In this document: positions 12,688 to 23,871 of the stretch, in pieces
Layout of the letters: each line of letters starts with the position of its first letter
Numbering within the stretch: the first letter of the stretch is position 1
DNA from: Talaromyces rugulosus
Lineage: Eukaryota > Ascomycota > Eurotiomycetes > Eurotiales > Trichocomaceae
DNA: 64,000 nucleotides
Reading direction: 5' to 3'
NCBI RefSeq assembly: GCF_013368755.1
Contig: NC_049561.1
Location: forward strand, 2,790,001 to 2,854,000
Made by a program: the position numbers and the translations under genes
Notes under the pieces: generated by a model
Seen by the model: only the letters and a program-made list of their open reading frames with translations
Told to the model about the DNA's origin: nothing
The model's database searches: none

Positions 12688-13800
12688 TTAAGCCATGTCG
12701 CCGCCATCACGGATCCGCTGATCCACGTATTCGTTCCAAAGCTGCACAACATCCTGCTGCCCTTCATTCTCCGCCATAAGCCGAGCCCACCTGACTTCCC
12801 TCATCTTATACTTCCAATCACAACCCTCTGTGAGCACATGGTTCACAACCTCGAAATTCTTATTCCAGGAAGCCTTTATCAGACCGGGGTCACTCTTTAC
12901 CGTGCTTGCCCCGTACGCCATAAGCAGTTTGACTATGACCGTTCTGTTGTACGACGACGGGGTTGTAGTTGCTGCAGTATACAGAAAACTCTCAGTTGTC
13001 CGTGAAGCGTTCGGATGAAGACCATCGCGCAGAAAAAACTCGACAATTTCGTGCGAGTCCGCCTGTATCGCGGCGCGGAGAGCATGCCCGCACTGGCTGA
13101 AGTATGTCTGGGCTCGATAGGTCTCCGTCTCCGCTCTCATCTTGGCAGTTATTATTTTCACCATATCGATGCTCTTGTGGGTGGCAGCAAGTACCAAGGG
13201 AATGGTGGGCTGCAAACGACTAGTAGAGGATCCGCGTAGATCAACGCCCGCATCGACAAGTATCCGGACTACTTCTACGTGTCCATGCTTTATCGCCTCC
13301 AGCAGCGCAGAAAATTTGATCACTGTCCGGCTTTGCCAAGTGACAGCCTCTGCGCGCCGCAACAGCAACCGCACAATCTCAGCATGGCCTAGACTCGCAG
13401 CGGAAACGAGCGGGTGCTTGCTTAGAAAACCTGCGTTTTTATCGCAGGTTGCTATCGCCGTCGCGTGGTACTCACGCGCAGCTCCGTTGTCCAGTATAGC
13501 ACCGGCATCTAGGAACCTTGACAGCGGGGTTGCGCGGTTGCGCAAGATGCAGTGGACAATTGCATTGTGGTGGTTGTTGGCGGCGACCATGCGGCGATAC
13601 AAGACGTAGGTCAACTGGCCGTACAATGCTTTGCAACTTTGGATTACCCGTACGAGGTCTTCTGTCAGCATAATCTTGCCGATCATCTGGATAATTTCCA
13701 AAGGGAGCGTCGTGATGTCGACTCGCCCACGGACGGTTACGAGTCCAGGGGAGACTTCTAGTTCATGGGTTGTATCTTCTGACCCGTGTGTATCAGCCAT
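12688..13800 (-). CDS. F-box-like protein with ankyrin repeats
   Basis: Uninterrupted 370-residue protein. Near residues 30-65 the segment starting LPLEIIQMIGKIM and continuing LVRVIQSCKALYGQL resembles an F-box, which would bind Skp1 in an SCF ubiquitin ligase. Degenerate ankyrin repeats follow from about 85 to 340, including ATPLSRFLDAGAIL, HPLVSAASLGHAEIVRLLLRR, ALLEAIKHGHVEVVRILVDAG and IPLVLAATHKSIDMV; such repeats usually bind protein substrates. F-box/ankyrin genes are numerous and fast evolving in filamentous ascomycetes. The target is unknown. The start was chosen because its ATG precedes the only long open frame. Confidence 0.82.
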   Translation of the reverse strand: MADTHGSEDTTHELEVSPGLVTVRGRVDITTLPLEIIQMIGKIMLTEDLVRVIQSCKALYGQLTYVLYRRMVAANNHHNAIVHCILRNRATPLSRFLDAGAILDNGAAREYHATAIATCDKNAGFLSKHPLVSAASLGHAEIVRLLLRRAEAVTWQSRTVIKFSALLEAIKHGHVEVVRILVDAGVDLRGSSTSRLQPTIPLVLAATHKSIDMVKIITAKMRAETETYRAQTYFSQCGHALRAAIQADSHEIVEFFLRDGLHPNASRTTESFLYTAATTTPSSYNRTVIVKLLMAYGASTVKSDPGLIKASWNKNFEVVNHVLTEGCDWKYKMREVRWARLMAENEGQQDVVQLWNEYVDQRIRDGGDMA

Positions 13801-14746
13801 TGTGTATAGTAGATATTAGATGAAAAACTCAAGATGTTTTTTTGGACAAAAGTCTTAAGGTCAACTTGTAAACCAAAGTTCGTCTAACAATTTGTTAAGT
13901 GGCAAACTGGTGAACAGCTATTTTACTTTATATACTTGATGAATACTAGTTGACAGCTGATATTTCGGCAGACCATCTCATCAAGAAACATTTTTCGAAT
14001 CAATACAAGGATACGAGTAGACAGACATTGTCGAATTTAATCATAAAGATGTTCTGCGGTAGACTTCTTTATACATGTATGATAATTTTCAAAATATTCG
14101 GGTTCTGTTCTTGCACAGGCTCATCCAAACAAAGCTTTTGTTAGTGAAAAGGGTTTCGTGTTTTTGTTGTTTGTTCCTTTCCTCTTTGTAATTGTTATAC
14201 AATGGCATTGCATGTTTAAAGTTAAACAAGAGGTCTCTTCTCCTTGTTAGCTTGACAGTAGGTCAGGAAAAGACCGCACAATTTTTCAATTTTTGTTAAA
14301 AAAATATTTCCAATGTTTACACTCCATAATTATGGAGATATAAACCGTGCTGACGGAAGTGTGTTGTAGATTTATTTCAACGTTGATATTAGACAAAAGT
14401 TCATTAGGGTTAGCCGGTCTCACGTGCTAACCTATTCAGGGAATAAGTGCATATATTTAATAACATGCATCCTACTTTACCAGGTTACTACAATTACGGC
14501 ATATTAAAAATAATAAAATAATCACAACCTGTTGAATTGTAAATCAAGATATCAACTAGGCTAGGTCATGTCGTTCGTTGGACGAGCGCTCAAATGACTG
14601 CTTCATAGCTAACTCCACGAAAAAAAAGACAGAAGGAATCCAGACGCCTGTTGTTTGACCTTTTCCGATTCGTTCCTTTCCTGTCTAATATGTACACCGA
14701 AAAAAAGGGGGGAATAGAAGCGAAAAAAAAAAAAATGTTTTAGGTC
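13801..14746. other. Intergenic region, AT-rich
   Basis: About 950 nt without a supported gene. The stretch includes AT-rich segments and a poly-A run near 14720. It should hold the F-box/ankyrin promoter and the 3' UTR of the LysM gene. Confidence 0.45.
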
Positions 14747-16003
14747 CTAAGCCTGAATACAATATTGGTAGCCCAGCCACAAGTTGGAGCAAGCTTCGTC
14801 CAGACCAGGATTCCAGTCCTGGAGCTGAGACGCAGTAATGCCGACTTTTGCCTCAACCTGGAGGCAATAGTCACCAGAATCCACAGTGTAGTACTTCTGG
14901 CAGGAAGTGGCAGCTTGGGGGTAGACAGGGGCGGACGAGGATGATGTCGCGGCAGTGGCAGTGGGGCCAGCGGGGGCAACAGAGGTTGTGATGGCTGGCG
15001 CCACGGGGGTGGTAGTGGTGGTAGTGACCGGAGATGCGGTTGTTGTAGGAGCTGGCGCAGTGGTAGTCACGGGTGCGGGGGACGGCACGACACTGGTGAT
15101 TGGAGCAATGGTGGGCGAGGCAGACGTGGTTGAAGTTGCAGAGGAACCGCCATCTCCACCACTGGACAATGAGCCGGTGCCACTGGTGAGCGATCCAATG
15201 GTGTCGGAATCGCAAGAGCTGGGACCAGTGGCCCAGCCCATCAGACGGTTTGCAATGTCGGAGACGTAGCAGTGAGTGGCAATGCCCTGACCCAGGTTTC
15301 CGTCGGTAGCGACTGAGCCCGAGTTGTACATTCTCGCAGCCACGTAGTACTTGGTCACGTCATCGGTGCCGGCCTGCGAAAGGAGCTGTTGGAGACCGTC
15401 ACCTTCAGAAGTGCCAGCGGTACCGTCCTTGATCATCTGGGTGATCTGGTCGGCAGGGCAAGGGTTTTGGACAGCGCCGTTGTTGCAGGATCCAGTGCCG
15501 TCGTGGCTTTGCATGAGACCAGGGTTGACGACTCCATAGTTGGTAGTGGGAGCGCGCACACAACCGTTGCTCTCCTGCATAACAATGGCCAAAATAAAAC
15601 GGGCGTCAACACCAGTGGACTTGGCGACGGATTGGATGCTGTCGGACATGTCGCTCATCTCCTGCTCAGAGGTGCTGGGAACACCCCATTGCTCGCATGA
15701 GCTGGACATGACATCCTTGTTGGCCTCGAACCTGAGAAAGTCTGGGTCAGCAAAGTTTGGACGAAGTAGACGAGGTATATCTTACATATCATCAAACGAC
15801 GACAGCCAGTTGTCAATCGAGGGCCATCCGTCGGAGACCTGGCCATTGCCACCAAAGACAGTGTATGCGCTCGAGTCTCGCTCGGCGAAAGAGTGAAGGG
15901 TAGTTGCTCCTGCAACATCGCGAGAGTGAAGGTAAGGAACCGGAGCCCCAGAAATGAGGGATGGCAGGCTGCCGGCAGCCAGAATAAAAGGAATGACAGA
16001 CAT
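14747..16003 (-). CDS. Secreted lysozyme-like (SLT/GH23-type) protein with C-terminal LysM
   Basis: Secreted 400-residue protein from exons 16003-15786 and 15731-14747; the 54-nt intron splits one Met codon. A signal peptide (about residues 1-19) is followed by a pro-region, then a lysozyme-fold transglycosylase-like domain (about 85-245). This holds [12 protein letters not shown], with the likely catalytic Glu at residue 126, then GLMQSHDG and AARMYNSG, in the order seen in SLT/GH23 proteins. A Thr/Ser/Pro/Ala-rich linker (about 255-335) and one LysM (about 350-400, [19 protein letters not shown]) end the protein. LysM binds chitin or peptidoglycan. The likely role is cutting such polymers outside the cell; whether the target is bacterial peptidoglycan or chitin is not shown. 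Confidence 0.85.
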
Positions 16004-16560
16004 GATGATGCCTTGAAAACGAAAAAAAGAACGTGGAGTGAGTGGAAGAAGTCTCGCTTGCTTACCAGAAGGAAGGAGAAGAAGAGAAAAGGGAAGGCGA
16101 GGGCAGGATGCAAGTTTTATGGCCTGCGCGCCTGGTGTGCCTGGCGTGCCTGCCCGCCTGAAATAGGAAGGTGCGATTGGCGGGCACGCAAAAAACGAGT
16201 CCTGCATGAGGCGGCGATCGCGCCTTCCTCGGGGCCAATAACGGCGGCTCCTGGGCGGTGGCTGCGCGAGATGAAACAGACCAAGTTGAGACAGCCTCCT
16301 CCCCCGCACCGCCTGATTGGGCCCGGCCCGTATTCGGGTGGGGCTGCGCGCCTGCCAATCGCGCCACCGCCCCACTCTCAGCTGGGCCTGTGCTTTCTCA
16401 CTGGCCACCCGGCTGTGCATGCCCGCCCACACCGCAGCCAATAGTGTCGCCGGTGTACACCTCGTCGATTTGTACCTGGATCGTGGCCAATCACGTACTG
16501 TTTAGGTTTTTTGGGTGGGTGGGTCCCGGGCAGGGGTGTTCAGGTACTTGGCGATTCAGG
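16004..16560 (-). promoter_or_regulatory. GC-rich promoter region of the LysM gene
   Basis: The 550 nt upstream of the LysM gene are unusually GC-rich for this window, especially 16110-16440, with many CGCC and GGCG blocks. They are open by chance in several frames on both strands. A long 5' leader or a densely regulated promoter is likely. I find no coding homology in it. Confidence 0.4.
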
Positions 16561-16899
16561 CTCTATCATTATGCAGGGCTCTAGTTACCCAGCCACCTGT
16601 TGTTGTTTTTTCTGTATTTGTTCCTCGGCAAAGTCCGCTCGCCGACACAACGAAAGAGTTTTCGCTGTCGTTTGCTTACTGACATCATTGTGCATGCCCA
16701 AGGAAGATACCTGTCTCTCGGCATCCATACTTTGTCCATTACGTGCTTCACGTAGAACTCGACACGTAGGAAAATTATTGTCCGGCCTGGTACACGTCAA
16801 TGTTGCTGCTGATTTACACCTCCAGGGGGCCACATGCACATCACATGCAGCATTTGACAATACATATGTGTATATACACCGGTTCCTGCCACCTCCTTT

Positions 16900-17947
16900 G
16901 TAATATCCTTGAATAAATCAAATTTATTAATTTTAATATTAATAAATTAATCAATAATTAACCCTGCCGCAAGGCTTGGACATACTCGCTAGACCTGTGT
17001 GTGTATCCACCTGAAATGAAGATTCCCTAAGGCATTTTCTATATAAATTATTAAATTTTGTTTGTCCGACTCGATAGTGGAGAAACCAAATTTCAATTCC
17101 ATTGTGCTACTACGACTTTGTAATTAAAAGCTGCAAGCCATGTGCCAGCAATGTGCCAGCATTTAATTATTTCATAATGGCAAGGATGTCGACGGGTTTC
17201 AGAGGTTGTCTAGCCTAATGAGGCATAATTAGTCCGGCCGCAAGGCACTAAGGCAATAAGGCGCCGAGGCAACTATACAAGTCACGTGGTTGGTTGACTA
17301 CCGTTCACGTGGCGACTCTTGGCAGGACGGCAAGATACGCCAGGACCCACTGCCGCAAATGGATTATGTACTTCAAACGGTATCATTATTAGCCTCTTGA
17401 CGAATTTAATCTACATTAAAGAGATCTCATAAGATATTTATATAATACTGCTAAGTATAACTGTCCACATTTATAACCTAATTAAAAAGTTAGAAATAAC
17501 TAAACAATGCTTATGAATTTGAGAATTTATCCAGACAAAGAAAGACCTTAAATAGATTATTCTATATATAAATATAACCTATTTATATAGTCGCTCATTC
17601 CAGACAACATCAACTGATTAATTGATCCGGAGTGATCTCTTATTATCAATAGCTTCACAGCTACATATACTATTTAAGTGATTGGTTTTCTATATAATTT
17701 AGAATATATGCTTATTCATATTAATTAATTTGACACATCTTAATTCTGCCCAATAAGACGCCTGCGAAGTCCATCAGTAATCTGCCACAATCCGAAGCTT
17801 CAATAAAATGATCAATGGAGCTAAGGATTCCTAGTGTTCTGGCAACATTAAAGGCCTGCAGAAGATGTAGGTTCAATTTCAAATGTTCCTCTAGACCCTC
17901 CATTTAATACATATGTAAGTCTGCATCCAACATTTGAAATGTATATC
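16900..17947. other. AT-rich gene desert
   Basis: This stretch is strongly AT-rich, with long A/T-only runs near 16910-16960 and 17400-17720, and sits next to a GC-rich block. It contains no supported gene. A 60-codon open frame on the minus strand (17721-17903) could be a relic, but I do not recognise it. An old mutated repeat is possible. Confidence 0.4.
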
Positions 17948-20598
17948 TCATATCTCCTTCAAAAATCCCACCTCAATCACCCTGTCAATTGGCAGACGCA
18001 AATTGGCTATTTTATTTCTCGTATTATCCCGAATCCACAAAAACAAATTCAACAAGACTCTCCTAGGCAGGCTGGTATCCAGTTTAATTTTCATCTGCTC
18101 TTTGCCGATGATGTACAAGACTTTGTGTGAGTGCGCTGCTTCAAGTTTTGCCAATTCGCGGGCGACATCTCGGTTTGAAGTGCTGCTGGCAATGTCATTG
18201 AGTGAGATGTCGGTATTGGTTGTGGATTTGTCTTTCTCGTCTTCGGCCATAGTCTCGGTAGTAGTAGTCCCTTCGGTAGACGGAACTTGATAGTCCCGTA
18301 GGAGCCACTTTCGGACTTGTTCCACGATAACGTTGGCTAAATTGGGTGTAATAATCTCGTCATTGTATCCATATCGCACGACAAGACGATAGCAGTTTGG
18401 AACTGCCAAGCGAGACAAGGTATACCGACTCTCGGGCTGAACAGACGGCATTTCGAGAGGGCGTAAATGGAAAAATACAATAACCTCGGGCATTGACGTC
18501 AGTTTCAAGACGAACTGACTAAAGACTATGGGTGTTGTTTCTCCAGCCTTGTCAAAGAATATACCGAGGCCCCGTGTCGTGTTTAGTGGATATGCTCCAT
18601 AACGCTTCGTCAGACGCAACATTGGCATCTCTGATCCGATCTCGGTCATGGGTCTGCTAATAAAATGGGAGGTGTGAAACCGATCCTCCGCCTCGGCGAA
18701 CCATTGCTGTTCTTTGCCGTATCTCCACAGAAGGAATAGCAGTGCCAATATGGCAGCAATCATGAGCGTGACCCATGCTCCTTCGGGAACCTTGGTCAAG
18801 ACTGATGATAGATATGCCCCGTCCAAACACGCAACAGTTAGCCAGGGGAGGAAAACAAGGTATGGGCTGAGACGCCACACGAATATAGCAACGAGTGAGA
18901 CCATGCAGGTGTCAAAGAAGGTGACAAACATGACGCACACCCCGTACGCGTTGCCGAGAGAAGTTGTCTAGCAGAAGTAAATAAATGGCCATGCGTAGGA
19001 AAATGATAGGAGACTCACATTATTGAAGATAGAAGCAACCATAATCGTTCCAATCATCATTAACCAGTTAGCAACTGGGATATAAAGTTGGCCATGGAAT
19101 ATGCGAGATGTATGAATCACAGTAATCTGTGGCATGTATGACAGTTTCATGACTTGTGATAAGAGCTATGAAAGTTATTAGTGAATGAAGATAGCTGCCG
19201 ATGCAGAGGAAATCATGCTTACTTGAAATGTTGCAGTTATGATTGCCTGTGATGCCACAATAGCAGCCAAAATGGCAATCACAAGTGAAGGATACACCGT
19301 TCCCGGAGGCACAGTGTTAAAAAATGGGTTGGAATATGCCTCTGGGTGCACGCTAATATATGCCGCCTGTCCTATGTATGCCAGTAAAAGGCATGGGAAG
19401 GTATAGCATAGCCAGCTAATCTGTATTGCCCGTCGACTGAAAGCTCCCAGGTCGGCAAACAGGGCCTCAACACCGGTAAAAGCGAGTAAAGTACCACCTA
19501 GAGTTCTCCATCCGCCTTGTCCATGGCGAATGAGAAATTGAAATGCCAGACCAGGGTTGAATGCCTGGAACACGCTGGCGTCGTAATTTGCAAGATTGTA
19601 AATTCCAAACACAGCATTGAAGCCGAGCCAAATTATGATAATCGGAGAAAACGCCATTGTCAGCTTGGTGATGCCTAATGCCTGGATCGCAAACAGGACC
19701 ACAATAATAGCATCGGTGACACCAATAATGGTCCCCCTTGATATGTTTGGCTGGACAACCTCGATGCCCTGTACGGCTCCGAGAATGGATTGCGCAGGGG
19801 TCAAAAGTCCATCCGCCAAAACCATTGTCACGGCCAACACACCCATGACTTTTAATAGTCCTCTAGCGAATTTGCTCGACTCGAGATAGCGACGCATTTT
19901 CTGACCGGCATGCTCAAGATCGCCTGTTAGGTGTCTTTTCATTTGTACCAAAGATGCTTCTCGAGGATCACGGTTTGTTATGTTCATCTAAAGGATATGT
20001 GATTAAAAGAATTGAAACAGGGGATTTTGTTTTGCGGAGGAGTAAATACATACGTATCGACTCAATAGAGAATACGTGCTGAACGTCCCACCCTCGCCGT
20101 CGTTGTCGGCACGGAGAATTATGAGGATATACTTCACAGTAACCATCATTATCAACGACCAGATGACTATAGACAAGACTCCAATGATGTCTTGTCGTGA
20201 TGGTGGCTCACTGAATGTCGATGAATACACGTAGAGGGGGCTGGTGCCGATATCACCATAGATCACACCGATGGATTGGTAGGCAAGCCAGAAAAGGATT
20301 TTGCCTTTGAAATCCTACAGCGCATAGCATTAGCACCTGTTTGTTACACAAGAATAAGTGTGAGGCATACTTGTCGACCCTTGAAGTCGTCGGGATTCCG
20401 CAATCCTGGGTCGTCGTCGGCCTGTTCCAATCCAGAACCCCTTTCGATAGGCCTAGAACGGATATTGCATATATCCTGTTCGATAACATCTTGCTGGGAA
20501 ACAGAGTGCATTTGGTAGATGCTCTGCCCCGTTGTCGAGACCCCATCTCGGGCTTCATCCTTTTGGTGGACAGGGTCCGCAATGCGGATGCTTGTCAT
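17948..20598 (-). CDS. High-affinity potassium transporter, HAK/KUP/KT family
   Basis: Plasma-membrane K+ uptake protein with about six exons, starting MTSIRIADPVHQKDEARDG at 20598. Family signatures in order are VIYGDIGTSPLYVYSSTF, a following ILRADNDGEGGTFSTYSLL (canonical GEGGTFALYSLL) and VMGVLAVTMVLADGLLTPAQS. FNPGLAFQFLIRHGQGGWRTLGG, TGVEALFADLGAFSRRAIQ and the later GNAYGVCVMFVTFFDT come next. About 12 hydrophobic segments are followed by a long hydrophilic C-terminal domain with an acidic, Thr-rich insertion. The N-terminal exon is hydrophilic. Fungal HAK1 is normally induced by low K+. I see no lesion. The family assignment is secure; affinity and regulation are inferred. Confidence 0.92.
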
Positions 20599-22179
20599 GT
20601 CCGCAACAAAATCAAGATTCAGTGAACTGGTACTGCTTCAAAGAGTCCAAACTATCTTGTGTAATGAGACCTAATCAGTGAAAAAAAAAATTATATCGAT
20701 GACAGATTTGCATGGGACAGACACCCGACTTATGGTCGAGAACATCGCCCCCCGGCAAACAGTAAGACCACATGGTAAGAAAGTTTTTTTTTTCACGGTT
20801 ATCTCTTGTCAAATTCCATGGGAAATTAAAAGTCAAAGATAAGAACTGTCATCTCAATTGATAAATACATTGACAAATAATGCTCTATCGTGATGCTGGT
20901 TGACGTTGCGGGAAGCTTATATCGTGCATGATCAGCTATGGACTATTATTTTCATGGATCGTCCCGCCTGATAGGACGAAACAATTCCCTCAACCATGTG
21001 CTGCGACGCCATCAGACGCAGCTTCGCACGTTATTCGCACGATAAGATTGGGGCTATGCTTTGCGGATTAATAGCTAGAATCGGAGTGCACGACTAATTG
21101 GCTATCTCGAGGTGGTGGGATTTGAGGGATCCAAAGGTTACGTCGACGATCCAAGGACTTTTTACTACTAGATCAAAAAGGGAAAAGAGCTCGGACATTG
21201 GGCTTATACGATCATGGCCTCCACTTTTTGTATTTGTGAATTTTTACAGGAGTTTGATCGAGATGGGAAACCTTTTGTATTAACCGAAAGAGAGTAGTCC
21301 GAAGTCATATATCCCTCTTTCTTTGTCAACCGATGGCGACTCCATTATTACGCCAGAAACTTCTCCCATGTATGTTCAACAGGACGTGTCCCGTATGTTG
21401 ACTGATATTGCTGTGTGTGGCGATGTGGCTACTGCCTTCTGTTCATGTTCGTTTTTTTGTCACCGACTCATCTTCCGTTAAGAGATATAGTCAACAGTGC
21501 GATATATCCAACGACACAGGTCGGGTGACCTTTAGTCCGCCGCAATTATTTTTTGTACTAGGTGCTTTTCTAGTAGAGACACTGCTAGAGACTAAAATAT
21601 GGGGTTGTGAGGCGAGGGTTGTGAATGCAACTTATCTAGGTCACCTTCTTTAGGAAGTAGCATCGCGCCGAAACAACTAGACTTTACCAGAACCTTGAGG
21701 CCATAACAGGCAGGCCGGTCCTGATAAGATCAGCGTAGAAAGGTGAGAGGCTGTGCGGTGGTCAACGAAACAAACTGGTGTGGAGGCTTTAGCGGCGTCA
21801 AGTGTAGCCAAAATTGACGACACTTTCACCAGGACGGACATTTACGATGAAGAAATCGTAAATTAAAATCACCTATAGCTTTAAATAAAAAATATAAAAT
21901 ACGACTTTTGTTATTAAACTCGATTTAGTCCGCTGTACTTTCTTCCGATATGATGTAGCCTGTACTAGGTAGTACATCCAACCCAATATTAACCCTAACT
22001 CAATTTCATAAACTACCAACTAAGAAGCACATGCAGAGCAATTATTTCCTAACAGACACAATATGAAATTATACGATTACTGAGGTATATCTACTTTGAT
22101 GCTGCCAATATGTGGCATCAATTGATATATATCTATATGTTTGTATTCAATATTTAAATCATAAAATATCTATATAAAT
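20599..22179. other. 1.6-kb intergenic region
   Basis: Upstream of the HAK gene and downstream of the EthD/hydrolase gene. Several short open frames (for example 21408-21653 on the plus strand) have no recognisable motif. I see no supported gene. Confidence 0.45.
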
Positions 22180-23871
22180 CTATCCCAAAAACCCCTCGAC
22201 AACCTCCAAAAACCTCTCTGGTTGCTCAGCCATGGGCAAATGCCCAGCGCCCTCCACAACAGCCAACTTCGTCCCTTCCACGCCATACTCCTCAGCCATC
22301 TTCTTCATACCCTGCGGCAACACGCCGTCACCAGCGCCCACTGCAAACAGGCCCCGAACAGTACCGGCTTTCATGGCATCGCGCAAATCATACGTATATA
22401 ACGCCTGCACACTTTTCTTGAACCCTTCGAGATGGTTGTCAAACACGTATTGTTTGACCTTTTCTGCGCGCGCCTGCTGTGCTCCGCCGTCGTAGCTCTC
22501 GGCCACAAACCAGCGGCGCGTGGTGGCTTCAGCGAGCTTCTCACCAACAACCCGCGCGCCTGTGGTCTGGTCGGTTGGTGCTTGCGGATCGTTTTCGGAG
22601 AGTGCGATGCGCTCGCCCCATGCAGCTGGGTTGCTCGGCGGTGCAAGCGAGTTTGTGTCGCATGCGATAAAGCTCTGCACGCGCGAGGGCTCTTTCAGCG
22701 CGAGGTTGAGCGTTGTTGCGCCGCCGAGACTTACGCCAATCACCGATGCGGCCTTGCGTACTCGCAGCGCGTCCAGGATGGTGAGTATGTCTTGGCTGAG
22801 CAGGTTGAGAGTAATGGGTGTATTGCCAGGATCGCTGGCGCGTCCACGTGGACGGTAGCGCAAGACACGGAATTTTTGCAGGTTTTCGGGTTTGGCGAAG
22901 AAGAGGTCGAGGAATTCGTCCCAGATGCCCCAGTCAGACAGGATTGAGTTTACGAGGACGATCAGGGGTGCTTCAGGGTCGGGGCTTCCTTCGAGTTTGA
23001 ATGGGAGCTGGACGCCATCGGGAGTGGTGATGAAGGATTCTAGAACGGCGCGTTTGTTGGCGGTTTGCGATGCAGTGACAGTTTTGGTCAGGCCATCGCG
23101 CGAGGAGAATGTGGCAGTGTATGCTGGGTCAATGGAAAGCGAGTTCAGGTCTCTCGGCGCAGGACCAAAGGTGTAATACCACTCGTAGACTCGTCTGACA
23201 CGACCCGAAACCACATTAGCGTATACATCCTTTGCAAAATCCGAGGATGTTGCGGCTTTGAACTCGGGCCCTCCCATGCCATTTACCGGCGCATACTCGT
23301 GCAACGCCAAATACTCCTTCTCGTCGTCTGACGGATTCAAGACCGACGACGTCACGAAGCGTCGTGAGCGGCGCCATCCGGGCACTTTGGCCAGCATATC
23401 AATGTGCTCCTCGTTATACCACTTGTTCAATTTTTCCTCTGTGCCGGGCTTGATCTTGAAGCAGACAGTGATCAATATATTCCCCTTGCCCTCGGCATCA
23501 ATATCCTCGAGCTTCTTATAGTCTGGCGCCTTCCACTCGCGCAAAAAGTCAAACATGCGTCTATCAACGGAAATCTGAGCCATGGTCTCCTTCTCGCGCT
23601 CCGTCTTGACGGTATCCTCGCGGAGAGTGGTGTAGGGCGGCTTCACAAACTCGGCCGAGTTGTTGATATCGTAGAGAGCTACCCATTCGTGTTTGTCCGC
23701 GCTGTAGGGACTGTCCGAGTCTGCGTCGGTTGCGCGGTAGCGGAATCCATTGGGGAAAAAGGGCAGACGCAGGCGCAAGGGACCGTGTTCGTTGTTGTAC
23801 CAGTCGTGGAACTGCGAGGCCGACAAGCTGGGCTTGGGCTGCATGGTCACGTAGAGTAGTCCGGCGGTCAT
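22180..23871 (-). CDS. EthD-EthD-alpha/beta hydrolase fusion enzyme
   Basis: Intronless 563-residue protein, probably cytosolic. Residues 1-115 and 125-240 are two EthD-like ferredoxin-fold modules, each with a W-Y/N-N-E-H core (FHDWYNNEHGP at 21-31, KWYNEEHIDML at 150-160). Residues 275-563 form an alpha/beta hydrolase like 3-oxoadipate enol-lactonases: nucleophile elbow GVSLGG with Ser381, acid Asp515 in GAGDGVLP and His544 in EGAGHLP. EthD modules are small dimerising domains associated with degradation of ethers and with aromatic or polyketide chemistry. Together they suggest an enzyme acting on an aromatic or lactone compound; the substrate is unknown. No signal peptide is present. Confidence 0.85.
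   Translation of the reverse strand: MTAGLLYVTMQPKPSLSASQFHDWYNNEHGPLRLRLPFFPNGFRYRATDADSDSPYSADKHEWVALYDINNSAEFVKPPYTTLREDTVKTEREKETMAQISVDRRMFDFLREWKAPDYKKLEDIDAEGKGNILITVCFKIKPGTEEKLNKWYNEEHIDMLAKVPGWRRSRRFVTSSVLNPSDDEKEYLALHEYAPVNGMGGPEFKAATSSDFAKDVYANVVSGRVRRVYEWYYTFGPAPRDLNSLSIDPAYTATFSSRDGLTKTVTASQTANKRAVLESFITTPDGVQLPFKLEGSPDPEAPLIVLVNSILSDWGIWDEFLDLFFAKPENLQKFRVLRYRPRGRASDPGNTPITLNLLSQDILTILDALRVRKAASVIGVSLGGATTLNLALKEPSRVQSFIACDTNSLAPPSNPAAWGERIALSENDPQAPTDQTTGARVVGEKLAEATTRRWFVAESYDGGAQQARAEKVKQYVFDNHLEGFKKSVQALYTYDLRDAMKAGTVRGLFAVGAGDGVLPQGMKKMAEEYGVEGTKLAVVEGAGHLPMAEQPERFLEVVEGFLG

Noticed and set aside
14955..15269. Val/Gly-rich plus-strand open frame
   Set aside because: It is the antisense shadow of the Thr/Pro/Ala linker of the LysM gene.
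17721..17903. 60-codon minus-strand frame in the AT-rich desert, protein-like in composition
   Set aside because: Possibly a relic, but I recognise no family and no flanking exon, so it is not called as a gene.
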